The position numbers and the translations under genes were made by a program. Under the pieces are notes generated by a model. It was given only the letters and a program-made list of their open reading frames with translations. It searched no databases and had not been told where the DNA came from. A stretch of 64,000 bases of DNA. Origin: Bacteroidia bacterium (GTDB lineage: Bacteria > Bacteroidota > Bacteroidia > J057 > JADKCL01). The stretch spans positions 992,001 through 1,056,000 of the forward strand of contig JACJYV010000001.1 of NCBI GenBank assembly GCA_020635905.1, in the 5' to 3' direction. Below, piece by piece: positions 1 through 8,300 of the stretch. Position 1 is the stretch's first letter, and each line of letters begins with the position of its first letter.

Positions 1-879
1 GTAAGTTCCGCCAACCAGCATCCCACTGACGCAACCTACCCCTACGACATTTCCGGCCACTACGAGTATTTCCGCAACCGGCGCATCAACCAGGAGCTCA
101 CCCGACTGGAACAGATCGACGTAGATGCCATGAAAAAATTGCAGGTGGACAATTATAACATGATTGCGGCCGAAGTCCTGCCCCTCATGCTCAGGGCCCT
201 CAAACGCCAGGAGCTGACCGAGCCCCAGCAAAAATTACTGACCGTACTCGAAGCCTGGAATTACTTCAACGAAGCCGACCAGATTGCCCCCTCAGTCTTT
301 GAGGCCTGGTACACCCGCCTCACCTCCGCCGTCTTCGACGACGACCTGACCACTCCCGAAGGCGATCTCTCCAATCCCGGTCGCTACGACCGCACCCGTC
401 TGCTGGCCGCCGATTCCACCTTCCACTTCGTGGACGACAAAACCACTCCAGGGGTCGAAACCCTGCCCCAATTGGCCACCCAGACCTTTGCCGCGGCGGC
501 TGAGGATATTTACCATTGGCAGGACAGCCTGAAAATGGATGCTACCTGGGGGCCTTACAAAGGCACCCGCATCCGCCACATCATGAAGGTGGCGGCCTTC
601 GACCGCCCCACCAACCAGATTGGCGGCAATTACTCCATCGTCAATGCCTGCTCTAATACCCACGGACCCTCCTGGCGCATGATCGTCGAACTGGGCGAAA
701 CGCCCAAAGCCTGGGGCGTATTCCCCGGTGGACCCTCAGGCAACCCAGGCAGTCCCTTTTACGACAACTCAGTCGATACCTGGGCCGAAGGCCGCTACCA
801 TGAACTGATCTTTCTCCAGCCCGGAGAAAATAATAACGCCAATATCATCCTCACTCAAACCGTCAATCCTGCCCCATGA
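1..879 (+). CDS. Penicillin acylase family protein (S45 Ntn-hydrolase), 3' part
   Basis: The reading frame is open from base 1, so the gene starts upstream of the window; about 292 C-terminal residues are visible. The beginning has the Ser-Ala-Asn-Gln-(x)-Pro motif followed by a Tyr-rich loop, and the end has a Gly-Gly-Pro-Ser-Gly-Asn-Pro-Gly-Ser motif followed by a Trp-(x)3-Arg-Tyr stretch. Both are typical of the beta-chain end of penicillin amidase and acyl-homoserine-lactone acylase proteins (peptidase family S45). Members are exported, self-cleaving hydrolases of amide bonds; the catalytic N-terminal Ser of the beta chain lies outside the window, so activity cannot be judged. The TGA stop overlaps the ATG of the next gene, suggesting translational coupling. 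The substrate is unknown; fatty-acyl amides or quorum signals are possible by family analogy only. Confidence 0.85.
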   Translation, partial: VSSANQHPTDATYPYDISGHYEYFRNRRINQELTRLEQIDVDAMKKLQVDNYNMIAAEVLPLMLRALKRQELTEPQQKLLTVLEAWNYFNEADQIAPSVFEAWYTRLTSAVFDDDLTTPEGDLSNPGRYDRTRLLAADSTFHFVDDKTTPGVETLPQLATQTFAAAAEDIYHWQDSLKMDATWGPYKGTRIRHIMKVAAFDRPTNQIGGNYSIVNACSNTHGPSWRMIVELGETPKAWGVFPGGPSGNPGSPFYDNSVDTWAEGRYHELIFLQPGENNNANIILTQTVNPAP

Positions 880-1244
880 AATTCCTGATCCAAATAGCTC
901 TCACTGCCCTGCTCGCCTGGATATTCCAGGGATTGCTGCACTTCCCCTGGTGGACCGTGGTAATTGCAGCCATGGCCGCCGCCGTACCCAACAAATTGCC
1001 TGCAGGCCGCAGCTTTTTGGCTGGTCTGATGGGCATATTTATCCTGTGGGCCCTGGTGGCCTTCCAGGCCAATGCGGCCAATGACTCCATCCTGGCCGCC
1101 CAGGCCGGCAAGCTTTTTGGCGGGGCCCCGCCCCTGGCCCTGGTCGTCGTCACCGGCCTCATAGGTGGCTTTGTCGGCGGACTCGGCGCCATGGCCGGCT
1201 CCCTCCTCGAACAAAATTTTGGCAAGAAAGCCGCTGCGAAATAG
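876..1244 (+). CDS. Small integral membrane protein, unknown function
   Basis: This is a 122-residue, very hydrophobic protein with about four predicted membrane segments (roughly residues 3-20, 22-40, 45-65 and 85-110) and a short basic tail ending in Lys-Lys-Ala-Ala-Ala-Lys. It starts in an ATGA overlap with the stop of the penicillin-acylase gene, which supports this start and a shared transcript. I do not recognise the family. The Gly-rich last helix (GLIGGFVGGLGAMAG) would suit tight helix packing. No catalytic residues are evident. It could be an accessory to the upstream acylase, but only adjacency suggests that. Confidence 0.7.
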   Translation: MKFLIQIALTALLAWIFQGLLHFPWWTVVIAAMAAAVPNKLPAGRSFLAGLMGIFILWALVAFQANAANDSILAAQAGKLFGGAPPLALVVVTGLIGGFVGGLGAMAGSLLEQNFGKKAAAK

Positions 1245-1290
1245 GGGATTTTGTTACTTTTTGAACACTGTTCCTGAAAATCCCTTCGAA

Positions 1291-1338
1291 ACGCAAACCG
1301 CGAACTGTAACCGTAAACCGTAAACCGTAAACCGTAAT
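1291..1338 (+). repeat. Short AACCGTA heptamer array (degenerate)
   Basis: Between the small membrane gene and the PBP gene there is a short run of about six heptamers of the type AACCGTA/AACCGCA, the first ones degenerate (AACCGCG, AACTGT). It is the smallest member of a 7-bp repeat family that also forms long arrays at 36690-36997 and 39285-39478. The rest of the 1245-1422 gap shows no other clear feature. Confidence 0.85.
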
Positions 1339-1422
1339 GTAACCTTTTCAGGATTATTCGGTAAAACCTGTGGATACATCCCCTTCCCAAATCCACCACA
1401 TTTTACGTGCTTGCCGACAATT

Positions 1423-3627
1423 ATGGACAAGAATAAAACCCCCAGGGGTGGTATTATCAAACGTGCATTAAAATGGATTGGGATCGTGGCTGCGGCTGGC
1501 ATCCTTTTCCTCGCTGTGATCGCGGTTTTCACCTTCCAGGACATGCCCCCCATGACCGAGCTGGAGAATCCGTCCCTCAACCTTTCCACCCAGATCTACA
1601 CCGCCGACGGCAAACTCCTCGGCAACTTCTACGAAGTTGAAAACCGGGTCTATGTACCCCTCAACAAAATATCTCCCCACGTGGCCGATGCCCTCATTGC
1701 CACCGAGGATGTGCGCTTCTACAACCACTCTGGCATCGATCCCAGTTCCTTCCCCGCCATCGCCTGGGGACTGATTCGCTACCAGCGCATGCGCGGAGGC
1801 TCCACCATCACCATGCAGCTGGCCCGCAACCTTTACGACCAGGTGGGCACCCAGCGTACCGCCACCCGCAAGCTCAAAGAAATGGTGGTTGCGGCCGTGC
1901 TGGAACGCAAATTCACCAAAGAAGAGATCATGGAAGCCTACCTCAATACGGCCTGCTTCTATGGCAATACCTACGGGGTGGAAATGGGCGCCCGCTCCCT
2001 CTTTGGCAAAGCCGCCGCCGACCTGGAGCCCCACGAAGCGGCCATGATGGTGGGATTGCTTAAAGGCCCCACCTACTACAATCCCCGCAAATACCCCGAA
2101 AGGGCCAAAAATCGCCAGGAAACCGTCATCGAACAAATGGAGAAATACGGTTTTGTCGATGAAAAAGAAGCCCTGCGCATGAAACGCGAAGAGCTCAAAC
2201 TTAAATTTTACTCAGGCGGCGAATCCAGCACCATGGCCCAGTACTTCAAAGAGCATGTCAAGCGCCGCGTGAAGCAATGGGCCGAAGAAGAAGGCAAAGA
2301 CATCAACCTCTTTACCGACGGACTTAAGGTGTACACCACCATCGACTCCCGCATGCAAAACTATGCCGAAGAGGCCGTGCAGGAGCATTTGGCCAGCTTC
2401 CAGGCCACTTTCGACGCCGAACTCAACCGCACGGGCAAGCCCTGGGTCAAAAATCCCGCCATCCTCCAGGCCGCCATCGAAAAAACCCGTCGCTGGAAAA
2501 CCGGGCGCGAAAACGACAAAAGCAAAACCGAACTCAAAGAAGAATTTGCCCGCAAAATCAAAATGCGCATCTGGACCTGGTCGGGCCTGCGCGACACCAC
2601 CATGTCGCCCCAGGACTCAGTGATCCACTACATGAAGTTCCTCGAAACGGGATTCATGGCCATGGATCCCCAAAACGCCCAGATCCGGGCCTGGGTGGGC
2701 GGCATCAACTTCCGCTACTTCCAGTACGACCACGTATTCCAGAGCAAGCGCCAGGTAGGCTCCACCTTCAAACCCTTCCTCTACACCGCCGCCCTCGACC
2801 GCGAAGCCATTCAGCCCTGCGACAAAGTACTCGACGTGCCCGTGACCATTCGCCTCCCCGATGGCAAAAAATGGACGCCCGACAACTCAGGCGGACAGGA
2901 CGACGGCCTGATGAATTACATGGAAGGCCTGGCCAAATCCAAAAACCGGGTTACCGCCTCCCTCATGGCCAAACTGGGCCCCGAAGTGGTCTGCGAATAC
3001 GCCCGCAAGCTGGGTATCAAAAGCCGTCTCGACTGCGTTCCCTCCCTCTGCCTCGGCGTATCTGACGTGTCAGTCTACGAAATGGTGGCCGCCTACTGCA
3101 CCTTCGCCAATGGCGGATTTTACCAGGAACCCCAGTTTATTACCCGCATCGAGGACCGTTTTGGCAATGTCATGGTCGAATTCACCCCCGCCCAGGAGCG
3201 CGTCATCAACGAAAACACCGCCTACAGCATGACCGCCATGCTCATGAACGTGGTGGACTTCCCCTTTGGCACCGGTCACAGCCTGCGCAGCAGATATGGC
3301 TTTGAAAACCAGATGGGCGGCAAAACCGGCACCACCCAAAACCACTCGGACGGCTGGTTTATGGGCATCACCCCCAACCTCGTGGCTGGCACCTGGGTAG
3401 GCTGCGCCGAGCGCGAAGTCCGCTTCCCCACCATCACCTACGGCCAGGGCGCCCGCATGGCTCTCCCAATCTATGCCCTTTTCATGCAAAAGGTCTATGC
3501 CGACCGCACCCTCAAACTTCCCCGCGAGCCCTTCGTCAAACCCGATGGCTACCACGTACAGCTCGCCTGTCCCCCTCTCAAAGAAGACACCGACAAAGAC
3601 CCCGACGAGCTCCCCTTCGGCATCTGA
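1423..3627 (+). CDS. mrcA: Class A penicillin-binding protein 1A (transglycosylase/transpeptidase)
   Basis: A bifunctional peptidoglycan synthase of 734 residues that polymerises lipid II and crosslinks stem peptides on the outer face of the inner membrane. One N-terminal membrane helix lies at about residues 14-38. The GT51 glycosyltransferase domain has the EDxxFxxHxG motif (about residue 94, catalytic Glu), GGSTITMQLARN (about 125) and a KEEIMEAYLN motif. The transpeptidase domain has the Ser-Thr-Phe-Lys active site (about 447), Ser-Lys-Asn (about 506) and Lys-Thr-Gly-Thr (about 633), so both activities look intact. An in-frame TTG lies four codons upstream, but ATG 1423 is followed directly by the usual short basic cytoplasmic tail and is preferred. 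The TGA stop is followed without any gap by an in-frame hexamer tract that would encode a Pro-Lys/Pro-Glu tail. Confidence 0.95.
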   Translation: MDKNKTPRGGIIKRALKWIGIVAAAGILFLAVIAVFTFQDMPPMTELENPSLNLSTQIYTADGKLLGNFYEVENRVYVPLNKISPHVADALIATEDVRFYNHSGIDPSSFPAIAWGLIRYQRMRGGSTITMQLARNLYDQVGTQRTATRKLKEMVVAAVLERKFTKEEIMEAYLNTACFYGNTYGVEMGARSLFGKAAADLEPHEAAMMVGLLKGPTYYNPRKYPERAKNRQETVIEQMEKYGFVDEKEALRMKREELKLKFYSGGESSTMAQYFKEHVKRRVKQWAEEEGKDINLFTDGLKVYTTIDSRMQNYAEEAVQEHLASFQATFDAELNRTGKPWVKNPAILQAAIEKTRRWKTGRENDKSKTELKEEFARKIKMRIWTWSGLRDTTMSPQDSVIHYMKFLETGFMAMDPQNAQIRAWVGGINFRYFQYDHVFQSKRQVGSTFKPFLYTAALDREAIQPCDKVLDVPVTIRLPDGKKWTPDNSGGQDDGLMNYMEGLAKSKNRVTASLMAKLGPEVVCEYARKLGIKSRLDCVPSLCLGVSDVSVYEMVAAYCTFANGGFYQEPQFITRIEDRFGNVMVEFTPAQERVINENTAYSMTAMLMNVVDFPFGTGHSLRSRYGFENQMGGKTGTTQNHSDGWFMGITPNLVAGTWVGCAEREVRFPTITYGQGARMALPIYALFMQKVYADRTLKLPREPFVKPDGYHVQLACPPLKEDTDKDPDELPFGI

Positions 3628-3823
3628 CCCAAACCCGAACCCGAACCCAAACCCAAACCCAAACCCAAACCCAAACCCAAACCCAAACCCGAACCCGAAC
3701 CCGAACCCGAACCCAAACCCGAACCCGAACCCAAACCCGAACCCGAACCCGAACCCGAACCCGAACCCGAACCCGAACCCGAACCCGAACCCGAACCCGA
3801 ACCCGAACCCGAACCCGAACCCC
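3628..3823 (+). repeat. CCCRAA hexanucleotide tandem array (32 units)
   Basis: Starting at the first base after the PBP1A stop codon, 32 consecutive 6-bp units CCCAAA or CCCGAA run to 3819, followed by a partial CCCC. CCCAAA units cluster in the first third (units 4-10) while the end (units 19-32) is pure CCCGAA. Read in the PBP1A frame the tract encodes alternating Pro-Lys and Pro-Glu; another frame encodes Asn-Pro repeats, and the opposite strand gives Phe-Gly or Gly-Ser repeats. All of these long open frames are by-products of the 6-bp period. It resembles a proline-rich tail cut off by a stop codon. Confidence 0.95.
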
Positions 3824-3829
3824 ATTTTC

Positions 3830-3849
3830 GGCCAGGAAGTTTCCTGGCC
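3830..3849. other. Perfect 20-bp palindrome after the hexamer array
   Basis: GGCCAGGAA-GT-TTCCTGGCC is a 9-bp perfect inverted repeat with a 2-bp centre, 6 bp after the hexamer array. No T-run follows on the plus strand, so it is not a classical intrinsic terminator, though it may serve as a 3'-end hairpin of the PBP1A transcript. Confidence 0.6.
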
Positions 3850-3893
3850 CTACATTGCACCATGCCAATCCTGCCAAACAAAAATCCTGTGAA

Positions 3894-3946
3894 GGCTCGC
3901 AGCTCGTAGCTTGTTCCTTGCAGCTTGAAGCTCGTAGCTCGCAGCT
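3894..3946 (+). repeat. AGCTCGY heptamer array, copy 1
   Basis: Seven and a half units with 7-bp period: AGCTCGT, AGCTTGT, AGCTTGA, AGCTCGC and one diverged unit TCCTTGC. The array ends 1 bp before the 5-bp target duplication of the IS982-family element. A second array of the same unit occurs at 5289-5320. The sequence is unrelated to the AACCGYA repeats but has the same period. Confidence 0.85.
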
Positions 3947-3951
3947 AAACT

Positions 3952-5011
3952 AACCTCAGTTCGGGATAACTCCAAGTTCAGAAAAGTGTACAATTATTTG
4001 ATTTTGTGACCTTTAGGTCTGGGAAAGTGCCCAATGATTCCCAAAAGGAACCTCCTAAGTTGTTGATGTCCGTCAATAAACAAAGAAGGTTACCATTTTG
4101 GAAGAGCAAATTATTAATATTTTCTGTGATATGGACGAGTTCTGGAAAGAATTTGAGCCTATATATCATCAACGGTTTCTCGCCTGCGAGGGCAAACGCC
4201 CCAATCGGAAAACGAGTTTGTCAATGGCTGAAATCATGACCATTTTGGCTTTTTTCCATGTCAAGGGCTTCCGCTGCTTTAAGCATTACTATATCGAATA
4301 TGTTTCTGAGCACATGCGAGATCTGTTTCCTGATTTGGTGTCTTATTCGCGCTTCGTCGAACTTACTCCCCGGGCACTATTTCCCTTGATGTATTATCAA
4401 CTTCTGGTCCAAAAAGCAGAACAGACGGGGATTGCCTACATTGATAGTACGACCCTGGCAGTCTGCAGGAATCAACGGATTCACAATCACAAGGTATTCA
4501 AAAACTTAGCTGATCGAGGGAAGAGCTCAATGGGGTGGTTTTATGGTTTCAAATTGCACCTGATCGTCAATGACCAGGGCGGTATTCTGGCATGGTGCCT
4601 TACTCCAGGCAATGTTTCGGATAAAGATGTTAAGACAGTGACCAGCCTGGCAAAGGGACTCCAGGGAAAGCTCTTCGCTGATAAAGGATACATATCCAGG
4701 AATCTTTTCGAGCCCTTATTCGAACAAGGGCTGCAACTCATCACCAAAATCCAAAAGAACATGAAAAATAAACTCATGCCCATGGTTGATCAGCTCTTGC
4801 TCCGCAAACGGGCCATCATAGAAACCATTATCGATCAGTTGAAAAACATCTCGCAAATTCAACATACACGGCACAGAAGCCCATTAAATTTCATGGTCAA
4901 TATCACCGCCGGACTGGTGGCCTATGGATTCTACCCAAACAAACCTTCGGTAAGATTCGGACGAAATGAATTTTTACCGCTTGAGTTGTAAATTTATCCC
5001 GAACTCAGGTT
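3952..5011 (+). mobile_element. IS982-family insertion sequence, complete (1,060 bp)
   Basis: The element is bounded by 18-bp terminal inverted repeats, 3952-3969 and 4994-5011, with one mismatch. It is flanked on both sides by the same 5 bp, AAACT (3947-3951 and 5012-5016), read as a target-site duplication. It contains one transposase gene (4098-4991) with intact DDE residues. Length, terminal repeats and transposase fit the IS982 family. Both ends and the duplication are preserved, which suggests a fairly recent and possibly active insertion. Removing it would join the AGCTCGY array to the GC-rich segment at 5017. Confidence 0.92.
4098..4991 (+). CDS. IS982-family DDE transposase
   Basis: A 297-residue transposase if the TTG at 4098 is used. 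The next in-frame ATG (4131) would remove the conserved start of the family (Ile-Phe-Cys-x-Met-Asp-Glu-Phe), so the TTG start is preferred. It carries the family hallmarks: a Tyr-Ile-Asp-Ser-Thr segment (first Asp), the Arg-Gly-Lys-Ser-Ser-Met-Gly-Trp-Phe-Tyr-Gly-Phe-Lys-Leu-His block, Phe-Ala-Asp-Lys-Gly-Tyr (second Asp), and Arg-Ala-Ile-Ile-Glu-Thr (catalytic Glu). It would bind the element's terminal inverted repeats and catalyse its transposition. No frameshift or stop interrupts it. About 125 bp lie between the left inverted repeat and the start codon. Confidence 0.95.
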   Translation: MEEQIINIFCDMDEFWKEFEPIYHQRFLACEGKRPNRKTSLSMAEIMTILAFFHVKGFRCFKHYYIEYVSEHMRDLFPDLVSYSRFVELTPRALFPLMYYQLLVQKAEQTGIAYIDSTTLAVCRNQRIHNHKVFKNLADRGKSSMGWFYGFKLHLIVNDQGGILAWCLTPGNVSDKDVKTVTSLAKGLQGKLFADKGYISRNLFEPLFEQGLQLITKIQKNMKNKLMPMVDQLLLRKRAIIETIIDQLKNISQIQHTRHRSPLNFMVNITAGLVAYGFYPNKPSVRFGRNEFLPLEL

Positions 5012-5226
5012 AAACTATGGCCCCCCCTCGTGCCGCCTGCGGCGGAATCACTCGGGCCGGGCTGTTCCAGGGGTTCCGTGCCGATGCCCGCAGTCCGCGC
5101 ATGGCATCGCCACCGCCCTCCAAAGTCTCGGGCGCCCTTCCCATCCCTGGGGCCCCGGCTCCACCCGCTAGCCAGCCCTTCCACCCCGCTTCATTGAACC
5201 CACAGGCTTCGCTCCCCAAAAGCAGA

Positions 5227-5255
5227 AAAGCCTCCCGCCAAAGGCGGAAGGCTTT
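5227..5255. terminator. Terminator-like hairpin
   Basis: AAAGCCT and CCGCC pair with GGCGG and AGGCTTT around an AAA loop, with one mismatch between the two stem blocks. The A-rich left arm and T-rich right arm would suit termination on either strand; on the minus strand it lies about 85 bp past the end of the giant gene. Confidence 0.5.
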
Positions 5256-5288
5256 CCATCAGTTCGGGCCAAAGGCCCCCATAAAGGA

Positions 5289-5320
5289 AGCTCGCAGCTC
5301 GTAGCTTGTAGCTCGTAGCC
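5289..5320 (+). repeat. AGCTCGY heptamer array, copy 2
   Basis: Four units of 7 bp (AGCTCGC, AGCTCGT, AGCTTGT, AGCTCGT) plus a partial AGCC, lying just downstream of the 3' end of the giant gene. The unit order resembles the beginning of copy 1 at 3894-3946 on the far side of the IS. Confidence 0.85.
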
Positions 5321-5322
5321 AG

Positions 5323-5345
5323 GGAATAAGCCTTCGGCTTATTCC
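5323..5345 (-). terminator. Hairpin overlapping the stop codon of the giant gene
   Basis: A perfect 10-bp stem (GGAATAAGCC / GGCTTATTCC) with a TTC loop includes the TAA stop codon of the giant gene. No U-tract follows on the minus strand. It may act as a 3'-end stabilising hairpin or weak terminator. Confidence 0.5.
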
Positions 5346-8300
5346 TCAATCACCACCCTCACCGTGTACTTCTGACCGTTCTCGGCCTCAATCTCCAGGA
5401 TATACATACCCTTCGAGTAGCGGGTCAGATCCAGCACCACATCATTCACCAGGTGGTTCATGTAGTCGTGCTTCACGATCTTGCCATACATGTCGGTCAT
5501 GCGGATATCCACCGGATAATCGATCGGGGCAATCGTACGGATCGTCAGATAGTCACGGGTCGGGTTCGGGAATACATCGATACCCGTCAGTGGACGGATT
5601 GGATCCTCAATGCCCGTGATCGTGATACAGAAGGTATCAGACTTGGCCGCACAACCACCCATGGTCGTGATTTGTACAATGTAACAACCTGGGTTGGTGG
5701 GCTGGTAGGTTGCACCCGTGGCACCCGGGATGATGGTATCGCTGGCACCACCAGAGGTGGTGTAGCCAAACCACTGGTAGGTGTAGGACGGATCCTGCGG
5801 GTTCGCATTCAGGATGGTATCCTGACCACTCATCGTCTGAGTGATAAACGGACTTACCGCGGCATCTGCCAGCACCGTTACCGTATCCGAGTAGGCGCTA
5901 CAGCCCAGACCGTTGGTCACCAGCGCGTAGTAGGTACCCGCCTGGGTCACCGTGATCTTACGGGTGGTGTCGCCCGTATTCCACAGATAGGTTCCGCCGT
6001 GGTTACCCACATCCAGAATCAGAGATGAGCCAGCGCACAGATACACCGTACCACCGGGAGTAATGAATGGGTTCGGATCGTCAAAGGGCAGGCTGTCCAC
6101 ATACACAGAATCCGTCCGCAAACAGCCCGTTCCGTCGCTCACTGTCACCGTATGGTAACCCTGAGTCATGATGATCGTGGTTTGGGTGGTTTCCCCGTTA
6201 TCCCACAGATAGCTGCTGAAGCCGGGATCGGCGCTCAGTTGCACCTCGTCGTTATTACACAACACACCCTGGGCAGAAATACCACTCGGAGTCACCGTGT
6301 GTACGCTCACCACGATCGTATCAGATCCCACGCATCCGTTGGTATCCGTCGCATCCAAATAATAGGTTCCTGCCGTGGTCACCAGAATATCCACCGTGGT
6401 GGCACCCGTGCTCCAGGATTGGGAAACATAATTGCTGCCGTCCAGAACCAGGTTGCTGCCGTTACAGATAGTCGTATCCGGACCCAGGTCCACTACTACT
6501 GGCGCAGACACGTTGACTAAGATGGTATCCGCAGATATACATCCATTGGTGTCGGTCGCGGTTACGGAGTAAGTTCCGGACGCGGTGACCGTAATCATGG
6601 ATGTGGTTGCGCTGTTGCTCCACTGGTAGCTTGCAAAAGCAGCATCCGTGGCGTCCAGTACCAGAGTTCCACCATTACAGATGGTCGTATCTGCACCCAG
6701 CGAGAGCGGCTGCGGTGCAAAATTCTGGATTTGCACTGAATCTGTAGCGAAACATCCGTTGGTATCAGTCACAGATACCATGTACCAGCCTGCAGGCAGG
6801 TTGCTCAGGTCCTCGGTGCTGGCCCCTGTATTCCAGAGGTAGCCATAGCTGCCACAGGTGTTGCCTCCCGTGACCGTCAGGTCGATCATGGCCGAGCTGT
6901 CGCCGCCGCAGGTCAGCAGGCTTCCACCAAAGCTCAGGCTGAGCGGCGCAGGTTCAGTCAGGGTAATGGTATCCATAACCGTGGTGCCCATGCTGTCCGT
7001 CACCGTCACAATGTAAGTGCCCGCGGTGATGCCATTGATGGTATCCGTGGTACCGCCGTTGCTCCAGCTGATAGTGTAAGGACCACAGCCGCCCGTGATG
7101 GCCACACTTGCCGTACCCGTGGAATCGCCGTTACAGGCGATGTTGGTACCACAGGCCAGGGTGGGTGAAGTGGTGCTGATCACCAGCGGGTTCGGGGTTA
7201 CCGTGATCACAAAGCTGCAGGTGTCGGTATTTCCAGCCGAGTCAACTGCCGCATAGATCACCGTGGTCGAACCTACAAAGAAGCTGTCGCCGGGTACGTA
7301 ATTGCTGGTCAGCAATGCGCCGCAATTGTCGCTCACCGTAGGTGCAGTCCAGCTAAAGTTGGGTACGCAGTTGTTGGCTGCCGCCAGCAACGTGGTATCT
7401 GCAGGACAACCTGAGATCACGGGTGCAATATTATCCACCACAGTTACAGTCGCAATACAGCTGTCAATGTTACCACTCGGATCTACCACGACCAGAGAAA
7501 CTGCATTACTTCCCAGATCTCCGCAGCTGAAGGTGGTTTGACCAACCATCAGGGTATCAATACCACAATTGTCGGTTGAACCTCCGTTCAGGTCATTGGC
7601 GGTCACGGTTGCCATACCGCTTCCATCCAGGAAGATGGTTGCATTCTGACAAACCGCATCCGGGATCAGGGTATCCAGCACTGTTACAGTTGAAGTGCAG
7701 GTACTTACGTTACCGCTTGCGTCTGTCACCGTTACAGTGATTGTATTTGCTCCAGTATTATTGCAATTGAAATTGACCTGAGACGCGGTTACGCTGCTCA
7801 CGCTGCAATTGTCCGTTGAAGTACCTCCCAGCGCATTGGCCGTGGTGAAAGCATTACCCAATGTATTCAGATACAGGGTCTTGTTCACACAAACTGCGGT
7901 CGGAGCAATCGTATCCTCCACCGTCACCGTGGCGATGCAGGAAGCCATGTTACCGCTTACATCGGTCACGCTCAGGGTTACGCTGTTAGCACCCAGGTTG
8001 CTGCAGTTGAAGGCAGTCGGGCTGGCGCTCAGGCTGTCCACGCCGCAATTGTCGGTCGAGCCGCCATCCACGTCATTGGCCGTAATCGCTCCGCTACCCA
8101 GGCTGTCCAGATAAACCGTGATATTCTGGCATACTGCCATCGGAGCCACCGTATCCAGCACCGTTACCGTGGCGGTACAGCTGTCCACGTTGCCGTTCAC
8201 ATCCGTTACGGTCAGGGTTACGCTGTTAGCACCAGAGTCCACACAGGTGAAGGAAGTCAGGCTGGCGCTGATCGAACCCACGCCACAGGCGTCGTTCGAG

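Larger units (their letters stand above)
5017..5322. other. GC-rich noncoding segment with hairpins
   Basis: This region between the IS and the giant gene is GC-rich. It contains a short palindrome (GCCGC-CT-GCGGC near 5032), a terminator-like hairpin at 5227-5255 and the second AGCTCGY array. A 95-codon open frame crosses it, but its composition is low-complexity Pro/Ala/Ser with no recognisable domain and it runs through the hairpin, so I do not call it a gene. Confidence 0.6.

Noticed and set aside
3628..3823. Telomere-like repeat (CCCRAA) marking a linear replicon end
   Set aside because: It lies inside the sequence between genes with normal DNA on both sides and is in frame with PBP1A, so a coding or former coding tract is a better reading.
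3070..3892. Long frames on both strands encoding Phe-Gly, Gly-Ser, Val-Arg or Asn-Pro repeats across the hexamer array
   Set aside because: They exist only because a 6-bp repeat without stop triplets is open in several frames; they have no start signals and overlap the PBP1A gene or the array.
5017..5304. 95-codon open frame after the IS
   Set aside because: Low-complexity Pro/Ala/Ser translation running across a terminator-like hairpin and a heptamer array; no homology recognised.
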